Part shown: positions 25,025 through 33,952 of the stretch, piece after piece
Position numbering within the stretch: the stretch's first letter is position 1
Layout of the letters: every line of letters begins with the position of its first letter
Assembly: GCA_031256435.1 (NCBI GenBank)
Contig: JAIRQO010000006.1
Coordinates: forward strand, 1-35,226
Reading direction: 5' to 3'
Source: Cellulomonadaceae bacterium
GTDB taxonomy: Bacteria > Actinomycetota > Actinomycetes > Actinomycetales > Cellulomonadaceae
Length of the DNA: 35,226 nucleotides
The notes under the pieces: model-generated
Databases searched by the model: none
Seen by the model: only the letters and a program-made list of their open reading frames with translations
What the model was told of the DNA's origin: nothing
Made by a program: the position numbers and the translations under genes

Positions 25025-25060
25025 CCCGCAGTTTGGAAGCACAACAACCCAAACTGCGGG
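25025..25060. repeat. 12-bp perfect inverted repeat
   Basis: CCCGCAGTTTGG (25025-25036) and CCAAACTGCGGG (25049-25060) flank AAGCACAACAAC. The left arm and loop recur with one change at 25088-25107. It has the look of a REP-like element or a small RNA hairpin. Confidence 0.7.
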
Positions 25061-25132
25061 GTGATTGGTGGAATAGGGGCTTACGAGGCGCAGTTCGGAA
25101 GCACAACGGCGATTTCTGCGTTCCTCATTGCC

Positions 25133-25161
25133 GAAGGGGCCCCGCGTGGCGGAGCCCCTTC
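25133..25161 (-). terminator. hairpin after ackA
   Basis: GAAGGGGC (25133-25140) with GCCCCTTC (25154-25161), and further pairing inside (CCGC with GCGG). No T-run follows on the minus strand, as often in high-GC genomes. It would end the xfp-pta-ackA unit. Confidence 0.6.
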
Positions 25162-25191
25162 CCACGTCAGTACTACCTACGCAAGCACAAC

Positions 25192-26376
25192 CTACGCAAT
25201 AGCCGCCATGGATTGTTGCGCAATGGCCAACTCCTCGTTGGTGGGAACCACCAGAACCTGCGGGCCGGTGTGGCCGTCAGGGGAGATCACGCGCGGCTCC
25301 TTGGAGCGCACCTCGTTCTTGGCCGGGTCTACGGCAAAGCCCAGGAAGGCCAGGGCGTCAGCAACATCTTGACGCAAGCCCACATGGTTCTCGCCCACGC
25401 CTGCGGTGAAGGTCAGGGTGTCAATCCCGCCCATGACTGCCGCGTAGCCACCTACGTACTTCAGAATGCGGTGCTTGTACACGTCCATGGCCGTCACGGT
25501 GTCCGGATCTCCGGCCTCCACAGCAGCGCGCACGTCACGCATGTCCGTCTTTCCGCAGAGTCCCAACAGTCCGGACTTCTTGTTCAGCAGGTTGTCAATG
25601 TCATCGGCCACCATGCCACCCACGCGGCGCAGGTGAAGCAACACGGCAGGGTCCAGGTCCCCGGAGCGAGTTCCCATGACCAAACCCTCCAACGGGGTCA
25701 GACCCATGGACGTGTCCAGCGCCTCGCCATTGACCACAGCGGAGGCCGAAGCCCCGTTGCCGAGGTGCAGCACTACCTGTTTCAAGTCATCGCGTCCCAG
25801 GAACTCCGCCACTTTGGCAGAGACGTACTGGTGGCTGGTCCCGTGGAATCCGTAGCGGCGAATCTGGAACTTCTCCGCCACGTCCTTGTCAATGGCGTAG
25901 GTGTACGCCGCGGCAGGAAGCGTGGCAAAGAACGCCGTGTCAAACACCGCCACCTGAGGAACATCAAAGAGTTCACGCGCGGCTTCAATGCCCGTGAGGT
26001 TGGCCGGGTTGTGCAAGGGCGCCAGCGGCGAGACGGAGCGGATTCCCTCCACAACATCGTCGTCAATCACGGTGGGTGCAGAGAAGAGGGTTCCGCCGTG
26101 GACTACGCGGTGACCCACGGCCACAATGTCAGCATCCGCAAGCTTGGGGCCCTTCTCGTCGAACAGGTCCATGACCATGCGCAACGCCACGGCGTGATCC
26201 GTGATGATCGCGTCCGTCACCTCGTGCTCCTCACCGTCTACCTCGTGGGTGATTTGGCCGTGAGCAAGGCCAATACGTTCGACGAGGCCTACGGCCAGGA
26301 CGTCTCCAGACTCGGGGTCTACCAGTTGGTACTTGAGTGAGGAGGATCCGGCGTTGAGAACAAGAACGGTGGACAT
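25192..26376 (-). CDS. ackA: acetate kinase
   Basis: 394 residues, full length. It converts acetyl phosphate and ADP to acetate and ATP. The family start VLVLNAGSSSLKYQLVD, FHGTSHQYVSAKV, HLGNGASASAVVNG and DTSMGLTPLEGLVMGTRSGDLD with the catalytic and ATP-binding residues are all present. The last gene of the unit xfp-pta-ackA; 51 bp after pta with AAAGGA before ATG 26376. It turns the acetyl phosphate made by phosphoketolase directly into ATP. Confidence 0.98.
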   Translation of the reverse strand: MSTVLVLNAGSSSLKYQLVDPESGDVLAVGLVERIGLAHGQITHEVDGEEHEVTDAIITDHAVALRMVMDLFDEKGPKLADADIVAVGHRVVHGGTLFSAPTVIDDDVVEGIRSVSPLAPLHNPANLTGIEAARELFDVPQVAVFDTAFFATLPAAAYTYAIDKDVAEKFQIRRYGFHGTSHQYVSAKVAEFLGRDDLKQVVLHLGNGASASAVVNGEALDTSMGLTPLEGLVMGTRSGDLDPAVLLHLRRVGGMVADDIDNLLNKKSGLLGLCGKTDMRDVRAAVEAGDPDTVTAMDVYKHRILKYVGGYAAVMGGIDTLTFTAGVGENHVGLRQDVADALAFLGFAVDPAKNEVRSKEPRVISPDGHTGPQVLVVPTNEELAIAQQSMAAIA

Positions 26377-26427
26377 GGGGTTCCTTTGGTTGGGGAGGGG
26401 ATGGTGGACACCATCATGGGGGGAGAA

Positions 26428-28509
26428 TCAGCCTTGAGCCTGGATGGCCGTGATGGCCACGGTGTTGACAATGTCCTGGACCAGGGCGCCGCGGGAGAGA
26501 TCGTTGACCGGCTTGTTCAGACCCTGGAGCACGGGGCCCACGGCAATCGCGCCAGCGGTACGCTGCACAGCCTTGTACGTGTTGTTTCCGGTGTTGAGGT
26601 CCGGGAACACAAACACGGTGGCCTTGCCAGCAACTTCAGAGCCGGGCAGTTTGAGGTCCGCCACGGTGGCGTCAGACGCCGCATCAAACTGGATGGGGCC
26701 TTCCACCTTGAGGTCCGGCCTGCGCTCATGCACCAGAGCCGCGCCCTGACGCACCTTGTCCACATCGGCGCCGGAGCCCGAGTCACCCGTGGAGTAGGAG
26801 AGCATCGCGATCAACGGCTCCACACCAAACTGCTCGGCAGTGGCGGCCGAGGAGATGGCTACGTCAGCGAGTTGCTCGGCCGAGGGGTCAGGGATGACCG
26901 CGCAGTCTCCATACACCTGCACGCGGTCTTCCAAGCACATCAGGAACACGGAACTCACCGAGGAGATGCCCGGTGCCGTTTTGATGATCTCAAAACTGGG
27001 GCGAATGGTGTGCGCGGTGGTGTGCGCGGCACCGGAGACCATGCCGTCCGCATCTCCCATGTGGACCATCATGGTGCCAAAGTAACTCACGCCCGTGACA
27101 ACCTCGCGGGCCCGTTCCAGCGTCATGCCCTTCTTCTCGCGCAAGCGCGTGTACTCGGTGGCGTACTTCTCCACGTACTCCGGATCATGTTGGCTGATCA
27201 CGGCGGCTGCGGAAATGTCCAGGCCGAGTTCGGCGGCGCGGCGGCGGATGGCCACCTCGTCACCCAGGATCACCAGGTCAGCAATCCCGCGAGCCAGCAC
27301 GGTAGAGGCGGCACGCAATATACGATCGTCGGAGCCTTCAGGAAGTACCACGCGTTTGCGATCTCCACGAGCGCGCTCAATGAGTTGGTATTCAAACATC
27401 AGCGGGGTGACTACCTCAGGCGCGGGAACGTCAAGGCGGCCCAGGAGGTCCTCAGAGTTGACGTACTTGTCAAACAGGGAACCGGCCACGTCAATCTTGC
27501 GCGTGGAGTTGATCAGGATGTGTCCGCGGGCGTTGGAGGCCGCGCGGGCAGCCGTGTACGTGTCCAGATCCGAGGTGATCAGGGGCACGCGCGGGTTCAT
27601 GTCCTTGACCAAAGTGCTCACAGAACCCGCGGGCTTGTAGCCGCCCGTGAGGATGATGCCGGACATGGTGGGGAAACTCGGGGCGCCTTGAGCGGCCAGC
27701 AGGCCGAGAAGAATTTCCGTGCGGTCACCTGCGGTGATGACCATGCTTCCGTCCTTCACATGCTCCAGCATGTGATCCAGGCCCATGGAACCCACCACCA
27801 CTTCGGTGGCTTCGCGGGCAAAGAGTTCATCATCGCCCAGCATCTTGACGCCCTTGACGGCATCAACGAGTTGCGCCACGGTGGGAGCGTTCAGGAACGG
27901 CTCCTCGGGAAGCACCCATACGGGCAGGTCAGGCTCGGGGCGGAGTGCCTCCACATCAAAGGGCGCGTCCCCACTGTGACGGTTGAACACCACACCGATG
28001 GGTTGCGCGTGGTTGGAGCGCAATTCCTGCAACGCCATGACGGCGGCAGCTTTGGCATCGTCGTCGGACATGTTGAACGCCGAGGTCACCAGAAGCACGG
28101 GACCGCCCAAGTTGGCAGCAATCTTGGCATTGAAGGCCAGTTCCGTAGCGGCAGAAACGTCCGTGTAGTCCGTCCCCAACACCACCAGCACGTCACACTT
28201 ATTGGCAATGGCATGGAAGCGCGCCACAATCTGGCTGAGCGCCTCATCCGCGTCAGCGTGCATCACGTCATAGGTCACGCCGATGGCCTCGTCATAGGAA
28301 ATATCCGACGATGCATGGTCAAGCAGCATTTCCAGTACGCCATCTTTTCCGTCACTGTCCGTGCCGTGGTTTTTACTGCTGGACACGGCGCGGAATACCC
28401 CCACGCGGTGGCCCTGGCGGACGAGCAGGTCAATGACGCCAAGTGCCACGGTGGACTTGCCGGAATCGCGTTCCGGTGAGGCGATGACCAGGCTGCGTGT
28501 TGCGGGCAT
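26428..28509 (-). CDS. pta: phosphate acetyltransferase (long form)
   Basis: 693 residues, the three-domain form. The N-terminal P-loop domain (ASPERDSGKSTVALGVID) is of the DRTGG/BioD-like type, the middle DRTGG domain is near residues 220-330, and the C-terminal catalytic PTA domain starts around 370 with RKRVVLPEGSDDRILRAA. It interconverts acetyl-CoA and acetyl phosphate. Start ATG 28509 with AAAGGAG nine bases upstream. It lies between xfp and ackA, 94 and 51 bp away, so carbon from the phosphoketolase can go to acetyl-CoA or to acetate. Confidence 0.97.
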   Translation of the reverse strand: MPATRSLVIASPERDSGKSTVALGVIDLLVRQGHRVGVFRAVSSSKNHGTDSDGKDGVLEMLLDHASSDISYDEAIGVTYDVMHADADEALSQIVARFHAIANKCDVLVVLGTDYTDVSAATELAFNAKIAANLGGPVLLVTSAFNMSDDDAKAAAVMALQELRSNHAQPIGVVFNRHSGDAPFDVEALRPEPDLPVWVLPEEPFLNAPTVAQLVDAVKGVKMLGDDELFAREATEVVVGSMGLDHMLEHVKDGSMVITAGDRTEILLGLLAAQGAPSFPTMSGIILTGGYKPAGSVSTLVKDMNPRVPLITSDLDTYTAARAASNARGHILINSTRKIDVAGSLFDKYVNSEDLLGRLDVPAPEVVTPLMFEYQLIERARGDRKRVVLPEGSDDRILRAASTVLARGIADLVILGDEVAIRRRAAELGLDISAAAVISQHDPEYVEKYATEYTRLREKKGMTLERAREVVTGVSYFGTMMVHMGDADGMVSGAAHTTAHTIRPSFEIIKTAPGISSVSSVFLMCLEDRVQVYGDCAVIPDPSAEQLADVAISSAATAEQFGVEPLIAMLSYSTGDSGSGADVDKVRQGAALVHERRPDLKVEGPIQFDAASDATVADLKLPGSEVAGKATVFVFPDLNTGNNTYKAVQRTAGAIAVGPVLQGLNKPVNDLSRGALVQDIVNTVAITAIQAQG

Positions 28510-28603
28510 GGGGTGCTCCTTTAGGGATGTTCGTTGTGTGGGTATCTAGTTCTGATGTGATTTCTGATGTGAGGGTTTGCTGCGGGTGGCGCGGGTAGTG
28601 CTT

Positions 28604-31081
28604 CTACTCATTGTCCCCGCCGGTGAACACGGTGGCATCCACGGTGGAGGACGCCGCCACATCCTTGGCTCCGGACCACACCCAATCGCGGACCTCGGGG
28701 AGGTCATCGCCCACGCTGTGGGCGTAATCGCTGGCTTGGATGCGCTTGTCTGCCATACGTTGGCGCAGGCCCGCGTACTTGGCAGCCATCCCGGGAACGC
28801 GATCAATGACATCAATGACCAAGTGGAAACGGTCCATGTCATTGAGCATCACCATATCGAACGGCGTGGTGGTGGTGCCCTCTTCCTTGTATCCACGCGT
28901 GTGGATATTGACGTGGCCGTTACGGCGATACGTGAGGCGGTGAATCAGCCACGGGTAGCCGTGGTAGGCAAAGATGATCGGCTTGTCCGCCGTGAACAGG
29001 CCGTCAAACTCCTTGTCTGACAGGCCGTGCGGGTGTTCCTTGGGGTCCTGGAGTTTCATCAGGTCCACCACGTTAATCATGCGAACTTTGAGGTCCGGGC
29101 ATTCGGTGCGCAGGATGTCCGCGGCAGCCAGGATCTCCAACGTGGGGACGTCACCGGCGGCAGCCAGCACCACATCCGGTTCCTCGCCATCCGTTTCCGT
29201 GCCAGCCCATTCCCAGATTCCCAGTCCGCGCGTGCAGTGTTCTACGGCTTGTTGCATGGTCAAGAAGTTGGGGGCGGGTTGCTTCCCGGACACCACCACG
29301 TTGACGTATTGGCGGCTGCGCAGGCAGTGGTCATAGGTGCTGAGCAGGGTGTTGGCGTCCGGCGGGAGGTACACGCGAACAATCTCGGCCTTCTTGTTCA
29401 CCACATGGTCAATGAAGCCCGGGTCCTGGTGGCTGAAACCATTGTGGTCCTGACGCCACACGTGGCTGGACAAGAGGTAGTTGAGTGAGGCGATGGGCCT
29501 GCGCCACGGAATGTGGTTGGTGACTTTCAGCCACTTGGCGTGCTGGTTGAACATGGAGTCAATGATGTGAATGAACGCCTCGTAGGAACTCATCATGCCG
29601 TGGCGTCCCGTCAGGAGGTAGCCCTCCAACCAGCCTTGCACCTGGTGTTCGGACAGCATCTCCATCACGCGGCCCGTGCGCGCCATGTGCTCGTCCACGT
29701 CCGGACCGTAGAACTCTGCGTTCCACTGTTTGTCCGTGGCGTCATACACGGCTTGGAGGCGGTTGGAGGCCGTCTCATCCGGACCAAAGATGCGGAAGTT
29801 GTCCGGGTTACGGCGGATGATCTCGGTAAAGAACTTCCCCAACTCCTTGGGCGCCTCGGACATGGAACCACACGGGACGGGTACGTCCACCGCAAAGTCA
29901 CGGAAGTCTGGCAAGCGCAGGTCACGCATGAGGAGACCGCCGTTGGCGTGCGGGTTGTCAGACATCCGCAGCGTCCCCTCGGGGTTGATGCTGCGAATAT
30001 CGTCGAACAAGTCACCGTCCTCATCAAAGAGTTCTTCCGGCTTGTAACTCTTGAGCCAGGATTCCAGGTCCTTGAGGTGGGCGTCCGTGTCCCGTGCGGA
30101 GGCGAGCGGCACCTGGTGGGCGCGCCATGATCCGGTGGTCTTCTTGCCGTCAATCTCCGCCGGACCCGTCCACCCCTTGGGGGTGCGGAACACAATCATG
30201 GGCCACTGTGGCCGCTGCGCATCAGACTTTTCTCCCGCCTTCTTAATGGCGGCAATATCATCCAGGACCTCGTCCAGTAGCGCGGCAAAGCGGGCGTGGA
30301 ACGCTGCGGGTTCCTCCGTGGACTCGTCCTCCACCTCAAAGAAGTACGGCTTATGGCCGTAGCCCACCATGAGGCTGGCAAGTTCTTCCTGCGGGATGCG
30401 TGCCAGCACGGTGGGGTTGGCAATCTTGTAGCCATTCAGGTGCAAGATGGGCAGTACAACGCCGTCCTGCTTGACGTTCACAAACTTATTGGAGTGCCAG
30501 GATGTGGCGAGCGGGCCGGTCTCGGCCTCGCCGTCACCCACCACCGCAGCAACCAGGAGGTCCGGGTTATCAAAGGCGGCGCCGTACGCGTGGGAGAGGG
30601 CGTAGCCGAGTTCGCCACCCTCGTGGATGGACCCCGGGGTTTCCGGGGCTACGTGGCTGGGGATCCCGCCGGGGAAGGAGAACTGCTTGAAGAGGCGCTT
30701 GACGCCCTCCGTATCCTGGGAGATGTCCGGATACGTTTGCGTGTAGGTGCCGTCAATGTAGGCACTGGCCACCAGGCCGGGGCCACCGTGACCTGGGCCG
30801 ATCACGTAGATGGTGTTCTGCTGACGCTCCTTGATGGCGCGGTTCAGGTGCGCGTACAGGAAGGTCAGGCCCGGCGTAGTTCCCCAGTGTCCCAGGAGGC
30901 GCGGCTTGACGTGATCCCGGGTGAGCGGCTTGCGCAGAAGCGGGTTGTCCAGAAGGTAGATCTGCCCCACGGCCAGGTAGTTGGCCGCCCGCCACCACTT
31001 GTCAATGGTTTCCAGTGTTTCTTTGGATACCTTCGATGCGCCGGTGGCTTTCCACGTGGCCGGGGCCTGGGGCTTGGTCAT
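28604..31081 (-). CDS. xfp: xylulose-5-phosphate/fructose-6-phosphate phosphoketolase
   Basis: 825 residues, the length of bifidobacterial-type phosphoketolases. It splits xylulose 5-phosphate (and often fructose 6-phosphate) to acetyl phosphate plus an aldose phosphate using thiamine diphosphate. Visible signatures: [14 protein letters not shown] near the start, [36 protein letters not shown] with the family signature. Start ATG 31081 has AGGAG seven bases upstream; the frame is open another 92 codons, but that part is low-complexity and carries a palindrome. It heads the unit xfp-pta-ackA, the energy-yielding half of the bifid shunt. Confidence 0.97.
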   Translation of the reverse strand: MTKPQAPATWKATGASKVSKETLETIDKWWRAANYLAVGQIYLLDNPLLRKPLTRDHVKPRLLGHWGTTPGLTFLYAHLNRAIKERQQNTIYVIGPGHGGPGLVASAYIDGTYTQTYPDISQDTEGVKRLFKQFSFPGGIPSHVAPETPGSIHEGGELGYALSHAYGAAFDNPDLLVAAVVGDGEAETGPLATSWHSNKFVNVKQDGVVLPILHLNGYKIANPTVLARIPQEELASLMVGYGHKPYFFEVEDESTEEPAAFHARFAALLDEVLDDIAAIKKAGEKSDAQRPQWPMIVFRTPKGWTGPAEIDGKKTTGSWRAHQVPLASARDTDAHLKDLESWLKSYKPEELFDEDGDLFDDIRSINPEGTLRMSDNPHANGGLLMRDLRLPDFRDFAVDVPVPCGSMSEAPKELGKFFTEIIRRNPDNFRIFGPDETASNRLQAVYDATDKQWNAEFYGPDVDEHMARTGRVMEMLSEHQVQGWLEGYLLTGRHGMMSSYEAFIHIIDSMFNQHAKWLKVTNHIPWRRPIASLNYLLSSHVWRQDHNGFSHQDPGFIDHVVNKKAEIVRVYLPPDANTLLSTYDHCLRSRQYVNVVVSGKQPAPNFLTMQQAVEHCTRGLGIWEWAGTETDGEEPDVVLAAAGDVPTLEILAAADILRTECPDLKVRMINVVDLMKLQDPKEHPHGLSDKEFDGLFTADKPIIFAYHGYPWLIHRLTYRRNGHVNIHTRGYKEEGTTTTPFDMVMLNDMDRFHLVIDVIDRVPGMAAKYAGLRQRMADKRIQASDYAHSVGDDLPEVRDWVWSGAKDVAASSTVDATVFTGGDNE

Positions 31082-31222
31082 GGACAACTCCTGTGTTGGG
31101 CGGATTCCTCCGCACCCATTCCACCGCAGAATGGGTGTCCCCGCAGGGTGAGGGCGTACCGGGGCGCTGCGGGACGGTACGGCTGGCGCCGTGCTGGCGG
31201 TGCGGGGTGGTGGTGCTGGCGT

Positions 31223-31291
31223 GCCGTGAGGGTGTGCGGGGGTGCCGTGGTGGTGGTGCGGGTGCGCCGTGAGGGTGTGCGGGGGTGCCGT
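31223..31291. repeat. 26-bp direct repeats upstream of xfp
   Basis: Two identical copies, 31223-31248 and 31266-31291, each starting GCCGTGAGGGTGTGCGGG and 17 bp apart. They are part of a longer G- and T-rich tract on the plus strand. Confidence 0.8.
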
Positions 31292-31326
31292 GCCGTCCGG
31301 CCGCCGGGCCACCCCTGTTCGCCGTG

Positions 31327-31378
31327 GGGGTGTGTTGGTACGCGTACGGAGTGTCATACGCGTACATCCACACCCCCA
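31327..31378. promoter_or_regulatory. nested palindrome, candidate operator of xfp
   Basis: Outer arms GGGGGTGTG (31327-31335) and CACACCCCC (31370-31378); inner arms GTACGCGTA (31339-31347) and TACGCGTAC (31358-31366); 3-nt internal loops, 10-nt apical loop. The inner arms are also two copies of the palindrome TACGCGTA, centres 18 bp apart. This suits either two regulator sites or a terminator-like hairpin after the response regulator gene. It lies about 245 bp before xfp. Confidence 0.55.
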
Positions 31379-31444
31379 GAACGGAGTGAAGCGGGTTCGT
31401 ATGTAGGGGGAAGGGGTGCGACGACGATGGAGGGCGGCGTTTGG

Positions 31445-31459
31445 TTAGAGGATGTGGCG
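31445..31459 (-). repeat. partial duplicate of the response regulator 3' end
   Basis: TTAGAGGATGTGGCG here repeats 31479-31493, which codes the C-terminal RHIL and the stop. The copies are 34 bp apart and are flanked by TTGG in both places. It looks like a short tandem duplication. Confidence 0.6.
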
Positions 31460-31478
31460 CGCTCGGGGGAGTGTTGGC

Positions 31479-32333
31479 TTAGAGGATGTGGCGGGCGCTG
31501 GCCCAGGCGGTGAGTTCGTGGCGAGAGGAGAGTTGCAACTTGCGCAACACGGCAGACACGTGGGTTTCCACCGTTTTGATGGAGATGAACAGATCCGAGG
31601 CCACTTCCCGATAGGTGTACCCGCGGGCAATCAACCGCATGACTTCCTGTTCACGCTTGGACAGCCGGTCCAACTCGTCGTCCGCAATGGAGACCTCACC
31701 AGCCGCCGTTCCAAAGGCATCCAGAACAAAGCCAGCCAGGCGTGGAGAGAACACGGCATCGCCACTGGCCACTTGGACCACGGCCGAGGAGAGTTCTTCC
31801 GGAGTGATATTTTTGGTGACGTACCCTCGTGCTCCCGAGCGGATCACCGCCACCACATCTTCGGCAGCATCAGAGACGGACAGGGCAAGGAACCGCGTGG
31901 AAGCACCCAAGTTGGCACACTCGCGGGCTACCTCAGCGCCACCTCCGCCGGTCCCGCCGGGAAGGTGAACGTCCAAGAGGACCACGGCCGGTTTGAGTTC
32001 CTGAATCAGCGCAATGGCCCGGTCCACGTTGGAGGCCTCGCCAATGACGGCAACCTTGTGAGCGTTGAGCGTGGCTTTGACTCCGGCTCGGAACATTCCG
32101 TGATCGTCAACAAGGACAATGGGTACAGGAAGCGTGACCTCGGCGGACTGCGCGGGTGCCAGGTCCGGGGTGGACGGTGAGTCCGGGGTGGACGGTGAGT
32201 CTGGGGTGGCGCTCGCGGGCGGGGTGGACGGTGAGTCTGGGGTGGCGCTCGCGGGTGACACGGGCGGGGTGGCGCTCGCAGGTGACGCGGGCATGGGTGA
32301 CGCGGGTGTGGGGCCGGGGTTGATGGTGCTCAC
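31479..32333 (-). CDS. NarL/LuxR-type response regulator
   Basis: 284 residues. After a low-complexity N-terminal tail (SPASATPDSP-like repeats coded by tandem units near 32165-32285) comes the receiver domain with VPIVLVDDHGMFRAG and phosphoacceptor Asp121 in LLDVHLPGG, then the LuxR helix-turn-helix at the C-terminus: LSKREQEVMRLIARGYTYRE, IKTVETHVSAVLRKL. The partner is the histidine kinase at 32521-33804. Start GTG 32333 is preferred over GTG 32339 since TAGGCT (32340-32345) is six bases upstream. The domain layout and gene order match LiaR/EsrR envelope-stress regulators. Confidence 0.88.
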   Translation of the reverse strand: MSTINPGPTPASPMPASPASATPPVSPASATPDSPSTPPASATPDSPSTPDSPSTPDLAPAQSAEVTLPVPIVLVDDHGMFRAGVKATLNAHKVAVIGEASNVDRAIALIQELKPAVVLLDVHLPGGTGGGGAEVARECANLGASTRFLALSVSDAAEDVVAVIRSGARGYVTKNITPEELSSAVVQVASGDAVFSPRLAGFVLDAFGTAAGEVSIADDELDRLSKREQEVMRLIARGYTYREVASDLFISIKTVETHVSAVLRKLQLSSRHELTAWASARHIL

Positions 32334-32339
32334 GGGCAC

Positions 32340-32345
32340 AGCCTA
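32340..32345 (-). promoter_or_regulatory. response regulator -10 element
   Basis: TAGGCT on the minus strand, six bases before GTG 32333. The gap 32346-32520 to the kinase gene holds no gene, so the regulator can be made separately from the kinase. Confidence 0.45.
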
Positions 32346-32520
32346 CCCAACTTCAACAAACAGAACGGGTACAGCATGGCACCACCTCGCCCTATCGATT
32401 CCCCATCGACGTGCCGAACCCCGTGTTGCTCGCGTAATTGGTGCCTATAACCAGAGCTACCCAGGGTTCGGCGAAGCGATTCGTGGCAATCCCTGCGGCA
32501 CAGTGAGCACTGAGTCAGGG

Positions 32521-33804
32521 TCAAGCCCGCGGCATGGTCAGGCGAACTTCGGTTCCCCAGGCGGGGCGGGAGACAATTTCGGCGGTTCCGCCGTGCCGGT
32601 GGACTCGCCCGATGATGGACTCGCGCACGCCATACCGATCATCAGCAATGGCGTCCATGTCAAAACCGTCTCCCCGGTCCCGCACAAACAGCTCCACCGC
32701 GGCATCCCGCACTTCAAAGTACACGGAGATGGGAGGCTTGCCATGGGCTGCGGCATTGTGTAACGCTTCGCGGCCAGCCTGGAGCAAAGGCATGAGGGCA
32801 TCGGTAGGCGCGCAATCGCCCACGGTCACCAGGTCAATGGGCACGGCTGCACTCATCCCCGCCACACCGGCACTGCCGCGCACTCCCTGGCCATCTTCCA
32901 CCTCGGCAACAATCGCCTTGAGTTCGGCCACCAGGGACGTACCCGCTTCAGGCCGGTCCGCGTACAGCCACTCACGCAACTCGCGCTCCTGGGACCGTGC
33001 CATCCGGGCCACAGCCGCGGAGTCATCGGCATTGGCCCTAATCAACGCCAAGGTTTGCAACACGGAATCATGGAGGTGTGCGGCAATGTCTGCGCGTTCC
33101 GATTCGCGAGCTCGCGCGGCGCGCTCGTCGCCCAAGGTTCGCAGGAGCCGTAACCACCACGGCGCCAAAGCCAGGCCCATGCCCACCAGGAAGGCGAGCA
33201 TAGCCATAGCAGCCTGGAACAAGGCCCACCCCGGCGTGTCTCGCCCAATGAACACCAGCACGCCGGCGAGTACCAAGCCCACGCCGCCTACTACCCGCAG
33301 GACTCCCGACCCCCGCCAGGAGGAATCCTCCTTGGCCACGGAATCCAGTTGACTCCACGCTAAAGCCAGCCCCGCCACCGCAATGATGCTGGGCAATATC
33401 CAACTCTGATTCCACTGCCATCCCACGCGGGTGGCCACCAGGAAAGCAGCAACACCAAGGAGCAGAGCACCCGCCAGCACGTCGGGACGGCGCATCGTCG
33501 TCGAGACTTTGGGTGCTGATAATCTCTTGGCCAAACGTGCCAACTGGGGCGGAATGGCGTCAGGAGCAGCCGTTCCGGGCTCGCCGGACGGGACGGTGAG
33601 CCACCAAAAGAGATACACCGCCATCCCCGCGCCACCAGCGAGGCTGAGCAGCACAAACAGCAGGCGCACCACGGACACGGAGATGCCAAACTGTGCTGCC
33701 AAACCGGCACACACCCCAGCAATCCGCCGGCCTTTCACGGGGCGCAGCATGGTAGGCCGGGGTGTCACGGGAACTCCCGGTGCGCGCGGTCCGTCAATGC
33801 TCAT
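32521..33804 (-). CDS. PspC-containing sensor histidine kinase (LiaS/EsrS-like)
   Basis: 427 residues from ATG 33804. The first ~70 residues are a PspC domain (RRIAGVCAGLAAQFGISVSV, then VYLFWWLTVPSG). Membrane segments follow at about 105-235. The HisKA_3 histidine His245 is in AAHLHDSVLQTL, and the HATPase domain has LLQAGREALHNAAAHGKP and RDRGDGFD. NarL-type kinases of this kind autophosphorylate and pass the phosphate to the regulator downstream. The CATGAT before the start and the operator motif at 33823-33836 suggest regulation. The PspC domain inside the kinase is a feature of the actinobacterial EsrS-type sensors. Confidence 0.9.
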   Translation of the reverse strand: MSIDGPRAPGVPVTPRPTMLRPVKGRRIAGVCAGLAAQFGISVSVVRLLFVLLSLAGGAGMAVYLFWWLTVPSGEPGTAAPDAIPPQLARLAKRLSAPKVSTTMRRPDVLAGALLLGVAAFLVATRVGWQWNQSWILPSIIAVAGLALAWSQLDSVAKEDSSWRGSGVLRVVGGVGLVLAGVLVFIGRDTPGWALFQAAMAMLAFLVGMGLALAPWWLRLLRTLGDERAARARESERADIAAHLHDSVLQTLALIRANADDSAAVARMARSQERELREWLYADRPEAGTSLVAELKAIVAEVEDGQGVRGSAGVAGMSAAVPIDLVTVGDCAPTDALMPLLQAGREALHNAAAHGKPPISVYFEVRDAAVELFVRDRGDGFDMDAIADDRYGVRESIIGRVHRHGGTAEIVSRPAWGTEVRLTMPRA

Positions 33805-33822
33805 GCCTCCATCATGGCACGA

Positions 33823-33836
33823 GGGTGTGACACGAA
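33823..33836 (-). promoter_or_regulatory. shared operator motif, kinase promoter
   Basis: On the minus strand TTCGTGTCACACCC, six bases upstream of the -10-like CATGAT (33811-33816), itself six bases before ATG 33804. The identical motif with the same spacing stands before the divergent gene at 33953. Confidence 0.7.
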
Positions 33837-33855
33837 CAAAGCCGCTCATCCCATT

Positions 33856-33905
33856 TCAGGGGCGCTGCGGCACCCGTCAGGGTACATATCAGGGTGGGTT
33901 CAGGG
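33856..33905 (+). repeat. four TCAGGG words between divergent genes
   Basis: TCAGGG starts at 33856, 33877, 33889 and 33900: spacings of 21, 12 and 11 bp, close to whole helical turns. They lie between the two operator motifs and may be binding sites of the NarL-type regulator on one face of the helix. Confidence 0.45.
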
Positions 33906-33919
33906 CTCCACCCCATAGA

Positions 33920-33933
33920 TTCGTGTCACACCC
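33920..33933 (+). promoter_or_regulatory. shared operator motif, PspC-gene promoter
   Basis: TTCGTGTCACACCC, six bases before CATAGT (33940-33945), which is seven bases before ATG 33953. Same motif, same orientation and same distance as at the kinase gene. Confidence 0.7.
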
Positions 33934-33952
33934 CTCGGGCATAGTTGGGGCC

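Larger units (their letters stand above)
24717..25191. other. intergenic region between ptsI and ackA with palindromes
   Basis: No gene is supported. Frames here are shadow-like, with no usable starts. It does hold two related 19-bp words: the GCAGTTTGGAAGCACAAC type at 25028-25045 and GCAGTTCGGAAGCACAAC at 25090-25107. The first is part of a perfect palindrome (25025-25060). A third AAGCACAAC is at 25183-25191. A strong hairpin at 25133-25161 lies 31 bp from the ackA stop. Confidence 0.6.
31082..31478. other. xfp upstream region, repeat-rich
   Basis: 397 bp with no gene of its own. It contains the 26-bp direct repeats (31223-31248 and 31266-31291), the nested palindrome at 31327-31378, and a partial copy of the regulator gene's 3' end at 31445-31459. 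The minus strand carries an open frame continuous with xfp, rich in proline, histidine and threonine, which I do not believe is translated. Confidence 0.6.

Noticed and set aside
24743-25165. A 140-codon minus-strand frame between ptsI and ackA
   Set aside because: No ribosome binding site, no domain, runs through the palindromes; more likely non-coding.
25033-26340. A 435-codon plus-strand frame opposite acetate kinase
   Set aside because: Shadow of ackA in a high-GC genome; it has no recognisable domain. The same applies to the long frame opposite pta at 26386-28479.
33920-33950. ECF41-type promoter before the PspC gene
   Set aside because: TGTCACA resembles its -35 element, but the expected CGTC -10 box is missing at the right distance in both divergent promoters.
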